This document shows, one piece after another, positions 1 through 5,138 of a DNA stretch of 5,406 nucleotides. The notes beneath the pieces were generated by a model that did not search any database, was not told where the DNA came from, and saw nothing but the letters and a program-made list of their open reading frames with translations. The stretch is taken from positions 1 through 5,406 of the forward strand of contig CALMQK010000259.1 of NCBI GenBank assembly GCA_937872085.1, written 5' to 3'. The stretch comes from an uncultured euryarchaeote. GTDB taxonomy: Archaea; Thermoplasmatota; Thermoplasmata; UBA10834. The translations under genes and the position numbers were made by a program. The first letter of the stretch is position 1, and each line of letters begins with the position of its first letter.

Positions 1-1
1 T

Positions 2-190
2 ATACCAACTGTTATACCACAGGCTGACCTGCCGCGGAAGTTCGACTTCCCCGATGTCAGCAAGCCACCCCCAGACGATTATCCAGAGGACGGGCCGGGA
101 GAAGAAGCCATCGAGGCGGCAGCGGCACACATGAAAGCTGCGTACAGATCCCGAAAGCTGAAGAAGCGGGAGCTCGATCATGACGGATGA
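2..190 (+). CDS. C-terminal fragment of an unknown protein (5' end outside window)
   Basis: The frame is open from the window edge and ends at TGA 188-190, giving 62 residues of a protein that begins upstream. The visible part starts IPTVIPQADLPRKFDFPDV, continues with a proline- and acid-rich stretch (PPPDDYPEDGPGEE), then an alanine-rich helix-like piece (EAIEAAAAHMKAAY) and a basic tail (RSRKLKKREL). This suggests a flexible linker followed by a charged helical end; no domain is recognisable. It overlaps the next gene by 11 nt (ATG at 180), which indicates translational coupling within one operon with the 102-aa protein and the ATPase. The composition is protein-like, whereas the +1 frame has a stop at 25-27 and reads as arginine-rich nonsense. 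Function is unknown. Confidence 0.7.
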   Translation: MPTVIPQADLPRKFDFPDVSKPPPDDYPEDGPGEEAIEAAAAHMKAAYRSRKLKKRELDHDG

Positions 191-488
191 GATGATCGAG
201 GCGGCCAAGACCGCTGCCTATATGTTCCGCACACGGCTGGCGAGTATCGATTCGTCCTCAAAACTGAGAGAATTTGTAACGGATTACTTCTCTACCCCAA
301 GCGAGCGGGAGTTTTGGTATGACTTGGCCAGCTTTTGGGAAATGAAAAGATTCGCGTTCTGGAAATGGTCGCCGTTCGTGATCTACTTTCCAGCGGTTGC
401 CTACGGCGAATGGTCCCGCGAGCAGGCGCGGTTCGAGGATCCACGCGCGCGGATCGGATTCAAGCTAGGATCGAGGGATAGACTATGA
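180..488 (+). CDS. Hypothetical protein, 102 aa, aromatic-rich
   Basis: I do not recognise this small protein. The N-terminal third (residues 1-38) looks helical and mixed-charge. Residues 45-78 are exceptionally rich in Trp, Phe and Tyr, including FWYDLASFW and FAFWKWSPFVIYFPAVAYGEW. That stretch could be a membrane-interfacial segment or the hydrophobic core of a small fold; it is broken by charged residues and proline, so I do not call a transmembrane helix. The C-terminus is basic. ATG 180 is preceded by GGGAG (168-172) at a suitable distance; a second in-frame ATG at 192 is a possible alternative. It overlaps the upstream gene by 11 nt and the downstream ATPase by 4 nt (ATGA at 485-488), so it is likely co-translated with the ATPase and may act with it. 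Function is not inferable from sequence alone. Confidence 0.75.
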   Translation: MTDEMIEAAKTAAYMFRTRLASIDSSSKLREFVTDYFSTPSEREFWYDLASFWEMKRFAFWKWSPFVIYFPAVAYGEWSREQARFEDPRARIGFKLGSRDRL

Positions 489-1729
489 GTGGTGAAGATA
501 AGCCGGATGTTGCACATATCAAACTACTCGAAATCGCCAAACACTCCCAACGGCTGAAGCGCGCCCTGAAGGCGGACTACCAACCGGCAGAGGAAATGGC
601 TTTCATGCTAACACCCTTATGTGCAGAACCTGGCGTGTTTGATAAATGGAGCCAGAAGCTCTCCCTGATCTCTGATATGGGCGTGCTGCGCCTTCGGGAG
701 GAAAGCCCCGCTCAGGCCAAGGCACTCGGCGTCGATGAGGATGCCTGCCCCGATGTGGACATCCTCAATGATCGGGAACCATGGCTGATCCCTAGCGTGC
801 ACAGGGACTTCGTTCGGGAATGCCTGAAGCAACTCAACCTTACACTGAATGGATTGGATGCGCTTACGCGCGTCGGCGGGTTCGCACTGAACCAGGATGA
901 GGAAGCGAACGCTGACCGCTTCGAATTATATGCCACGGATGTTTTCATCAGCTGGCATGGAGTTGGAACCAAAGCAACTTTGAAGGGCGCGATCAAGTCC
1001 GGGAAGTCCAACGCTGGGCTGTACTTGGCGGAACTGTTCCTTGCGAAAGGGATAAACGTCGCCTCGAATATCCTCATAAAAACCCCAGTTCCAAATGGAT
1101 ATCATTATTGTCCAAAGCTCTCGGATCTCCTGATCACCGTATGCAAGTCGAATATCGAGGGGAAGGAAAGCAACATCATATTCGATGAGGCGAATCTTTT
1201 CTTCGCTAAGGTAGAAACCGTCCGGCCACGGAACGTGGATCTCAGCAAGCTGGCGCTCTGTTTCGGAAAAATGCACGCGAGCCTGACCTTCATATCGCAC
1301 TACCAATCGCTCATACCGACTGTGGTCGCTCAAACGGCGGTTGCGGAGTTCGAGAAGTTGTCGAAGAGAACGATGCTTGTTGATATCCGTCAGGGAATGG
1401 TGATGCACTCAAGGACAATCACTGACTGGCCAGCGTGCACTCTGGCCTATGATCCGGACCAGCTCCAATGGTTTCAGATGAACATCGACATAGAGGGTCT
1501 CTTTTCGTTTATGAGCGGGTTGTCGGAAGATGAGGCTGGCAACAAGCAGTGGAAACTTGTGATGGACTATGCCGAGAAGCACAAGGATGAGATCTCTGAT
1601 GAGGACGTGGATCCGAAGGCATTCGCTCAATGGCTCAGGAAGAAGGGCAAGAGCGTTCCTGAGATCGCGGCGATCCTGGAGAAGCCACGGCGAACCGTTC
1701 AAGATTGGGTTCAGGGCATCGGCAAGTAG
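485..1729 (+). CDS. P-loop ATPase (possibly HerA/FtsK-like) with C-terminal helix-turn-helix
   Basis: This is a 414-aa protein. Seen directly: a Walker A motif GAIKSGKS at residues 168-175, a Walker B motif with hydrophobic residues followed by D234-E235 (NIIFDEA, 230-236), and a downstream strand ending in LTFISHYQSLIP (267-278). That strand sits where HerA/FtsK-type ATPases carry a polar sensor residue after a similar strand (typically FISQR...P). Residues 1-150 match nothing I know and may be an oligomerisation or substrate-binding region. The C-terminus (about 378-410, KGKSVPEIAAILEKPRRTVQDWV) is a clear helix-turn-helix resembling resolvase or transposase-type HTHs. The likely role is ATP-driven DNA handling (translocation, packaging, partition or conjugation-like transfer) with its own DNA-recognition arm. 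ATG 485 overlaps the upstream stop (ATGA) and has GAGGG at 473-477. The superfamily is fairly sure; the subfamily and the job are inference. Confidence 0.8.
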   Translation: MSGEDKPDVAHIKLLEIAKHSQRLKRALKADYQPAEEMAFMLTPLCAEPGVFDKWSQKLSLISDMGVLRLREESPAQAKALGVDEDACPDVDILNDREPWLIPSVHRDFVRECLKQLNLTLNGLDALTRVGGFALNQDEEANADRFELYATDVFISWHGVGTKATLKGAIKSGKSNAGLYLAELFLAKGINVASNILIKTPVPNGYHYCPKLSDLLITVCKSNIEGKESNIIFDEANLFFAKVETVRPRNVDLSKLALCFGKMHASLTFISHYQSLIPTVVAQTAVAEFEKLSKRTMLVDIRQGMVMHSRTITDWPACTLAYDPDQLQWFQMNIDIEGLFSFMSGLSEDEAGNKQWKLVMDYAEKHKDEISDEDVDPKAFAQWLRKKGKSVPEIAAILEKPRRTVQDWVQGIGK

Positions 1730-1756
1730 CCTAATCGCGCCACCCCCTGAGTAGGA

Positions 1757-1764
1757 TTTATATA
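1757..1764 (+). promoter_or_regulatory. Archaeal-type TATA box upstream of the NUMOD3/nuclease gene
   Basis: TTTATATA stands out in a 72-nt intergenic gap of otherwise mixed composition, and matches the archaeal TATA consensus. Transcription would start about 25 nt downstream, near 1785-1790, giving a leader of only 12-17 nt before ATG 1802. There is no convincing purine-rich BRE just upstream (GAGTAGGA is at best weak), and no strong Shine-Dalgarno (only GGGG at 1787-1790). It suggests that the nuclease gene is transcribed independently of the ATPase operon. Confidence 0.45.
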
Positions 1765-1801
1765 TCACTCTCCTTGATACTCAACTGGGGTTGCACGATC
1801 A

Positions 1802-2932
1802 ATGCCGAAGAAGGGTGAACACGACTCTCCTGAAACGAGGGAGAAGAAACGGCGAAGCCATCTTGGAAAGAAACGCCCACCTTTTAGTGCTGAGACGCGC
1901 GCAAGGATGCGGCTTTCTCATTTGGGTAAAAAGCAACCACCTGAAGCAATCGAGAAGACGCGTCTTGCTAATACGGGAATGAAGCGTTCGCCTGAAGTGT
2001 GTGCGAAGATCAGTATGTCCCTTTTGGGAAAGACGCATACACCCGAACAAAACGAGAAGAACCGTGTTGCCCAGTTGGGCAGAAAACTCACATCCGAACA
2101 ACTAGACCGCTTCACTATGGCTCATCGTACACCCGAGACAAGAGAGAAAAGACGTCTTTCTCATTTGGGGAAAAAGGGGTGGCATCACACGCCTAAAGCA
2201 AGAGAGAAGATTCATCTTGCTCTATCGGGTCATACGACATCACCCGAAACGAGAGCGAAGATCGGCCTCGGTAATATGGGGAAGAAGATGTCGCCTGAAG
2301 CAAGAATGAAAATAAGTGCTGGCATTAAGGGAATGAAACGTTCGACTGACACAAGAAGAAAGATGGCCATTAGTGGAAAGCGTAAGTTCGAGGATCCGGA
2401 ATATATCAAGAGGTGGGCTTGTAGCATCAACGCGAGGCCGACGCGCCCCGAGAAGCATATGGATGCGCTTCTTCAGGCCGGATGGCCTGGCGGATTCAAG
2501 TACAACGGGGGGCGGGACGGGAACCCCATAAATGGGTTCATACCTGATTTCATTGCCAAAGATAGCAGTAAGAGAGTGATCGAGGTGTTTGGTTCTTGGA
2601 AAGCCATTCACCCCCCAGAGGATGAAAAGATCAAGAAGGATAGATATGCGGAGTACGGTTACGAATGCTTGATCATATGGGACTACGAACTCAAGGATGA
2701 AAAAGCCGTCATTGCGAGGATCGCGGCGTTCGTAGGATCAGCACCGCGCCACTATTTCGATCAGTATCAGACCGTAGGATCCCCGCCGGAAGGCGCGGGC
2801 TTCGCGCCTAGCGTGATAGCGGCATCGATGCCAGACGTACAGGGTACACCGATTGATCAACACGCCTGCAACGCCCCTATGCCCGCGCAGGCAACGGGCG
2901 CGATCCTGCCAACTTCGCTAGGGAAGGTATAA
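1802..2932 (+). CDS. NUMOD3-repeat homing-endonuclease-like protein with Vsr-like (EDxHD) nuclease domain
   Basis: This 376-aa protein has three parts. Residues 8-195 carry eleven NUMOD3-like units of the form [ST]PExRxKxxxxxLGKK. Their conserved acidic or equivalent positions (11, 31, 48, 65, 82, 99, 112, 132, 149, 166, 183) are mostly 17 apart; such repeats contact the DNA target in homing endonucleases. Residues 210-311 resemble the Vsr-like PD-(D/E)XK nucleases of the EDxHD family typified by I-Bth0305I. Candidate catalytic residues are E217, D249 (FIPDF), E261 (VIEVFG), H270 and D280, followed by GYECLIIWDYEL. Residues 312-376 are a low-complexity tail over palindrome-rich DNA and may not be a real domain. 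The protein probably makes a site-specific double-strand break or nick that spreads its own gene. It sits between two operons rather than visibly inside a gene, so it looks free-standing. ATG 1802 has a weak ribosome site; the upstream gene is complete. Confidence 0.85.
   Translation: MPKKGEHDSPETREKKRRSHLGKKRPPFSAETRARMRLSHLGKKQPPEAIEKTRLANTGMKRSPEVCAKISMSLLGKTHTPEQNEKNRVAQLGRKLTSEQLDRFTMAHRTPETREKRRLSHLGKKGWHHTPKAREKIHLALSGHTTSPETRAKIGLGNMGKKMSPEARMKISAGIKGMKRSTDTRRKMAISGKRKFEDPEYIKRWACSINARPTRPEKHMDALLQAGWPGGFKYNGGRDGNPINGFIPDFIAKDSSKRVIEVFGSWKAIHPPEDEKIKKDRYAEYGYECLIIWDYELKDEKAVIARIAAFVGSAPRHYFDQYQTVGSPPEGAGFAPSVIAASMPDVQGTPIDQHACNAPMPAQATGAILPTSLGKV
1825..2385 (+). repeat. Eleven tandem ~51-nt coding repeats (NUMOD3 units)
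   Basis: The N-terminal half of the nuclease gene is an internal tandem array with a 17-codon period. Each unit encodes a [ST]PE-x-R-x-K helix followed by LGKK/TGMK/SGH/MGKK-type turns. Two units depart from the period. The sixth lacks about four residues (the LGKK turn is lost after LTSEQLDR), giving a 13-residue spacing. Two spacings are 20 residues because of three-residue insertions (RPPF and GWH). Units are diverged at nucleotide level, so the expansion is old rather than a recent slippage event. Confidence 0.85.
2731..2781. repeat. 9-bp direct repeat CGTAGGATC, copies 42 bp apart
   Basis: CGTAGGATC occurs at 2731-2739 and again at 2773-2781. The first copy lies at the end of the nuclease domain and the second at the start of the GC-rich, palindrome-rich tail. 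It may mark a junction between an original gene end and appended sequence, but nine bases can also recur by chance. Confidence 0.3.
2791..2809. repeat. Perfect hairpin, 7-bp stem and 5-nt loop
   Basis: AGGCGCG (2791-2797) and CGCGCCT (2803-2809) are exact inverted complements around the loop GGCTT. The stem is almost all G:C and should fold stably in RNA or extruded DNA. It lies inside the low-complexity tail of the nuclease reading frame, just after the nuclease domain ends. Confidence 0.6.
2821..2832. repeat. 12-bp perfect palindrome GGCATCGATGCC
   Basis: The twelve bases read identically on both strands with no loop, which is more typical of a dimeric protein-binding site than of an RNA hairpin. 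It is 11 bp after the GC-rich hairpin and is followed by another loopless palindrome, TTGATCAA, at 2853-2860. Confidence 0.55.
2881..2899. repeat. Short GC-rich inverted repeat (5-bp stem)
   Basis: GCCCG (2881-2885) pairs with CGGGC (2895-2899) across a 9-nt loop. An alternative pairing, GCAGG (2887-2891) with CCTGC (2905-2909), is mutually exclusive with it. On its own it is weak; it counts as one of several dyads clustered between 2790 and 3075. Confidence 0.4.
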
Positions 2933-2938
2933 GTAGCG

Positions 2939-2966
2939 CCGCCTGCGAAATGGGGTAGCCAGGCGG
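2939..2966 (+). terminator. Stem-loop just after the nuclease gene, possible terminator or processing hairpin
   Basis: CCGCCTG (2939-2945) and CAGGCGG (2960-2966) form a perfect 7-bp stem with a 14-nt loop, starting 7 nt after the stop codon. A further CAGGCG follows at 2971-2976 and could compete for pairing. There is AAAA but no U-run after the stem, so it is not a canonical intrinsic terminator. Its placement fits a 3'-end stabilising hairpin or one element of a larger structured RNA. Confidence 0.35.
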
Positions 2967-3061
2967 AAAACAGGCGAAGCGGCGGGCGGCGTGCCTTTCT
3001 CGACAAGAATACGCGCGCCAACGCGAGCGAGCCGATCCGCCGCCTGCTCTCTTCCGAACAT

Positions 3062-3075
3062 CGAGCCATGGCTCG
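3062..3075. promoter_or_regulatory. 14-bp perfect palindrome CGAGCCATGGCTCG, candidate operator
   Basis: All fourteen bases are self-complementary with no spacer. It lies 17 bp upstream of the TATA-like element at 3092-3100 and about 100 bp upstream of the first tag gene. The half sequence ATGGCT recurs at 3081-3086. Position and symmetry suit a homodimeric regulator acting on the downstream operon, although the regulator is not identified. Confidence 0.45.
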
Positions 3076-3091
3076 TAAACATGGCTGGCTA

Positions 3092-3100
3092 CTTATTAAA
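3092..3100 (+). promoter_or_regulatory. TATA-like promoter element of the tag-gene operon
   Basis: CTTATTAAA is the best TATA-like word in this intergenic region and is followed by an abrupt change to AT-rich sequence. A start about 25 nt downstream would give a leader of roughly 50 nt, consistent with the well-formed Shine-Dalgarno found before the first gene. The match to the archaeal consensus is imperfect. GCTATACC (3143-3150) is an alternative but would place the transcript start almost on the ATG. Confidence 0.3.
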
Positions 3101-3163
3101 CCGAGATAATATCACGATTTACCGTGTAGAAAACATGATATCGCTATACCCCGCTCTCGACTT

Positions 3164-3168
3164 AGGAG
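3164..3168 (+). promoter_or_regulatory. Shine-Dalgarno AGGAG of the first tag gene
   Basis: AGGAG lies 6 nt before ATG 3175. It is the clearest ribosome binding site in the window at a non-overlapping gene start and marks the beginning of the operon. Confidence 0.7.
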
Positions 3169-3174
3169 TCTTTC

Positions 3175-3597
3175 ATGCCTAGAGGGTGGCCTAAACAGCC
3201 CGCTCGGCACGCGCTAGCGGCTCAAGGTATCAAGACAACACGAGGACCACCCCTCGGCCCGGCGATCCGCGCGCTCGGCGAAACCGTGCGGCAGGATTAC
3301 TCCCCCGCCGAGCGCGACCGCGAGGCGGAGTTCGACCGGAAGATCGAGAAGCGGTTCAACCTCCCGGCTGAAACGCTCAAAGAGATCTATTTCGAGGTTG
3401 AGATCGCGGCTTACGACGAAGGCGGCGGGCCGGATAATCAGGATCGCAAGGGTGCCCTAGCCCTGATCCATGATCCGAAGTGGTTCGAGGCGATCAGCGG
3501 GGATCTAGCGCGGATGTACGGCAAGACGGAAGATGACCAGAAGCGTATCACCGATTTCCTCTACACGATGTATCATGTTAGGAAGGTGGCGAGATAA
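3175..3597 (+). CDS. Tag-family protein 1, 140 aa, unknown body
   Basis: First of five consecutive genes sharing an N-terminal signature. Here it is GWPKQPARHALAAQGIKT (residues 4-21), two residues closer to the start than in the other four and lacking the preceding KP. The body (25-140) is soluble and charged: a helix-rich stretch around 44-82 (AERDREAEFDRKIEKRFNL... YFEVEIAAYDE), a glycine-rich acidic loop (GGGPDNQD), and a C-terminal helical region ending in a basic HVRKVAR. No known domain, signal peptide or membrane segment is visible. Codon use is GC-richer than in the following two genes. The start is fixed by AGGAG at 3164-3168. Its TAA overlaps the next ATG by 1 nt (TAATG), so the two are coupled. 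Function is unknown. Confidence 0.8.
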   Translation: MPRGWPKQPARHALAAQGIKTTRGPPLGPAIRALGETVRQDYSPAERDREAEFDRKIEKRFNLPAETLKEIYFEVEIAAYDEGGGPDNQDRKGALALIHDPKWFEAISGDLARMYGKTEDDQKRITDFLYTMYHVRKVAR

Positions 3598-4097
3598 TGG
3601 CGAAACCAGTTGGGTGGAGAAATCAGCCTGCGCGGCACAGCCTCGCGTCTCGAGGTGTAAAGACCGGTTCACATCGAGGACTCGTTACAGGAGGCGGAAC
3701 TCGCACATCGGTGTATGACTTTCTCTGGAAACACGCATCGGCAGCGTACAATAGAGAACCGGACAAGGGGAAGTGGAGGAAGTACATCTGGTGGTTTGAC
3801 GGCGTCCCACCTGCGTTCGGAAGGAAGCTCATCACTGAGCACCCGAACATCATCGCTCCTGGTTCCAATCACAACGACTCCCCTACAGCGAAGGAGATTG
3901 TTGAACTCACTGAAAGATACAACGGAGAGATCAATGGTTACGCAATTCCACCGGAGAGCGGGCGTGATGATTCGCGCGTCACATTCGACGGCTTCGTCAT
4001 AAGAACCGATGAAGCCACCGCACGGAAGTTACAGGATCAACTGAAACCTGATGAGTTCAGTCCTCAGAACGGGGGCTGGAGGTTCTGGTGGGACTGA
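3597..4097 (+). CDS. Tag-family protein 2, 166 aa, unknown body
   Basis: Starts MAKPVGWRNQPARHSLASRGVKTG, the full tag, with GGAAGGTGG at 3581-3589 as ribosome site and a 1-nt TAATG overlap with the gene before. After a glycine- and threonine-rich linker (24-37), the body has a Trp/Tyr-rich segment (YDFLWKHASAAYN, WRKYIWWFDGVPPAFGRKL; about 40-78), and a C-terminal part with a putative strand-rich region (RVTFDGFVIRTDEATARKLQD) ending in WRFWWD. I cannot assign a family. The repeated aromatic clusters suggest a small compact fold rather than a membrane protein. It ends with a TGATG overlap onto the next start. At DNA level its tag is closest to that of the following gene, so these two are probably the most recently related pair. 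Confidence 0.8.
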   Translation: MAKPVGWRNQPARHSLASRGVKTGSHRGLVTGGGTRTSVYDFLWKHASAAYNREPDKGKWRKYIWWFDGVPPAFGRKLITEHPNIIAPGSNHNDSPTAKEIVELTERYNGEINGYAIPPESGRDDSRVTFDGFVIRTDEATARKLQDQLKPDEFSPQNGGWRFWWD

Positions 4098-4648
4098 TGA
4101 CGAAACCGGTTGGGTGGCGGAATCAGCCTGCGAGGCATTCATTGGCCTCCAGGGGCATCAAGACAGGGAACGCATCGAACAGGTTCACGATCCTAGAAGG
4201 GAAGCGGGGATCCATAGACGAGATCACCCGGATCATGGAGCAGGGCAAGAGGTATGATAGGGATTACCCCGAGGAAGCCATGAGGCGATACCTCAGCCAG
4301 TTCAAGGAACCATGGAAGCTAGGGTCACTTGAGTTCTATCGGCTCGAGGGTACGGAGTATGATATTTGGACTTCGCCCGACGGTTTGAAGAAGGCGATCC
4401 TATCCACCAGTCCGTTATACTCTGACAGCGACAGCCTGTACGCTACTATGGAATCAGCGCTCATGATCAAACACCTGACCGACGCGGCTGAGTACCTAAT
4501 GAAACATGGCGATTTCGGAAAGCTCATGCCAACCTATGGCATGATGAACAAGGAAGCCATGATGGAAGAGCTGACCAAGTACCGCGGCTACACCGAAGAT
4601 CAAGTTTACAGGCTAGTGGATGCGGAACACAGTATGCGGACAAGGTGA
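4097..4648 (+). CDS. Tag-family protein 3, 183 aa, unknown body
   Basis: The longest frame begins at GTG 4088, but ATG 4097 is the better start. It gives exactly MTKPVGWRNQPARHSLASRGIKTG, matching the start of its neighbours, sits in a TGATG stop/start overlap, and has GGTGGGA (4087-4093) a few bases upstream. After the tag, the body begins with charged helical sequence (about 38-70, DEITRIMEQGKRYDRDYPEE), then a strand-like region (GSLEFYRLEGTEYDIWTSPDGLKKAIL, 76-102), then a methionine-rich helical C-terminal half (ALMIKHLTDAAEYLMKHG, NKEAMMEELTKYRGYTEDQVYRLVD). The last part resembles a small helical domain but matches nothing I can name. It is followed at 5 nt by the next family member. 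Confidence 0.8.
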   Translation: MTKPVGWRNQPARHSLASRGIKTGNASNRFTILEGKRGSIDEITRIMEQGKRYDRDYPEEAMRRYLSQFKEPWKLGSLEFYRLEGTEYDIWTSPDGLKKAILSTSPLYSDSDSLYATMESALMIKHLTDAAEYLMKHGDFGKLMPTYGMMNKEAMMEELTKYRGYTEDQVYRLVDAEHSMRTR

Positions 4649-4649
4649 T
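4643..4649 (+). promoter_or_regulatory. Ribosome binding site AGGTGAT that fixes the start of tag-family protein 4
   Basis: AGGTGAT is a perfect complement of ATCACCT, as found at the 3' end of typical archaeal 16S rRNA. It lies 4 nt before ATG 4654 and contains the upstream in-frame GTG (4645), which therefore belongs to the binding site and is not the start. It also overlaps the stop codon of the preceding gene. Confidence 0.65.
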
Positions 4650-4653
4650 TGAA

Positions 4654-5136
4654 ATGGCCAAACCAGTAGGTTGGAAGAAGGAACCCGCCAGGCACGCACT
4701 AGCGGCGAAAGGTGTACGAACTGGGCGCTACCCAGGGCAGATCAGAACGAACATCGCCTTTGGCCAAAGCGCGGGGGAAGGTAGGGTAAAGGCTTCCATC
4801 TACAAGATCAAGGATAGATCGTGGCGATACTGGACTGGAAAACCAGATGATTTCGCGTATCTGCTTCTCGAGGTGGAAGCTGAGGATCCCACAGGATCGA
4901 GTATGGTTCGTTACAAATCAACTGAGGTTCTTGTGCTCAGGGACGAGGCCGAGTATGACCTGATCGATGAATGGCTGGAGACGAACGTGAACGAGGTCGC
5001 CAAGAGCCTCTGGGATGCTGATCACGCCCATGTGCGCGTAGTCGGTCGCGTCACATCGGCTGATATCAGGCGCGGAACGGGATTGCCGAACGCCGAAGTA
5101 ATATCGAGAGTCGAAACCGTTGCCGATGAGGGATGA
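4654..5136 (+). CDS. Tag-family protein 4, 160 aa, unknown body
   Basis: Begins MAKPVGWKKEPARHALAAKGVRTG. The GTG three codons upstream (4645) is rejected because it would add residues absent from the family and lies inside the ribosome binding site. The body alternates putative strands and helices: RVKASIYKIKDRSWRYWTG (44-62), DFAYLLLEVEAEDP (66-79), SMVRYKSTEVLVLRDEAEYDLIDEWLETNVNEVAKSLWD (83-121), and HVRVVGRVTSADIRRGTGLPNAEVISRVETV (126-156). This suggests a mixed alpha/beta domain about 130 residues long. No catalytic motif, signal or membrane segment is apparent. The next family member starts 2 nt after its stop, so all five genes are probably made from one transcript. Function is unknown. 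Confidence 0.8.
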   Translation: MAKPVGWKKEPARHALAAKGVRTGRYPGQIRTNIAFGQSAGEGRVKASIYKIKDRSWRYWTGKPDDFAYLLLEVEAEDPTGSSMVRYKSTEVLVLRDEAEYDLIDEWLETNVNEVAKSLWDADHAHVRVVGRVTSADIRRGTGLPNAEVISRVETVADEG

Positions 5137-5138
5137 TC

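Larger units (their letters stand above)
2933..3174. other. 242-nt intergenic region separating the nuclease gene from the tag-gene operon
   Basis: The first half (to about 3060) is very GC-rich with repeated GGCGG/CCGCC words, including GGCGGGCGGC (2981-2990) and CCGCCGCCTGC (3037-3047), which could base-pair over a distance. The second half is AT-richer and holds a 14-bp palindrome, a TATA-like element and a ribosome binding site for the next operon. A 63-codon GTG-initiated frame (2991-3182) crosses it but has no ribosome site and no protein-like composition. I see no convincing gene here. Confidence 0.6.

Noticed and set aside
712..1077. 121-codon minus-strand reading frame
   Set aside because: Shadow of the ATPase gene; serine- and proline-rich composition typical of antisense translation.
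926..1408. 160-codon reading frame on the minus strand
   Set aside because: It lies wholly within the ATPase gene, whose Walker motifs and helix-turn-helix prove the plus strand; the antisense product has no recognisable features and no ribosome site or operon context.
1825..2385. Regular ~51-nt repeats suggestive of a CRISPR array
   Set aside because: The repeats are in frame, diverged at DNA level, conserved as the NUMOD3 peptide pattern and contain no unique spacers between identical repeats.
2240..2611. 123-codon minus-strand reading frame
   Set aside because: Antisense to the NUMOD3 repeats and nuclease domain; no independent support.
2946..2990. tRNA-like A-box (TGGGGTAGCCAGG at 2951-2963)
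   Set aside because: The would-be D-stem GGGT has no ACCC or ATCC partner at the right distance, there is no GTTCRANNC B-box downstream, and the flanking bases do not form an acceptor stem.
1730..2990. Group I intron containing the nuclease gene
   Set aside because: The ATPase upstream ends naturally with a complete helix-turn-helix and stop, no split exon is recognisable downstream, and I could not identify conserved intron core sequences by eye. The structured segment after the nuclease keeps the possibility open, so it is listed only as one explanation there.
3109..3141. ATATCA/TGATAT inverted repeat in the leader of the tag operon as a riboswitch
   Set aside because: Only a 6-bp AT-rich stem with a 21-nt loop; no known riboswitch consensus and likely by chance in AT-rich sequence.
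2991..3182. 63-codon GTG-initiated frame in the intergenic gap
   Set aside because: No ribosome binding site, start part of arginine/serine-rich out-of-frame character, and it runs over the promoter, Shine-Dalgarno and start of the first tag gene.
3597..4168. Repeated tag DNA as a diversity-generating or recombination cassette
   Set aside because: No reverse transcriptase, template repeat or adenine-specific variation is visible, and copies differ mainly at synonymous positions, as expected for ordinary protein-level selection.
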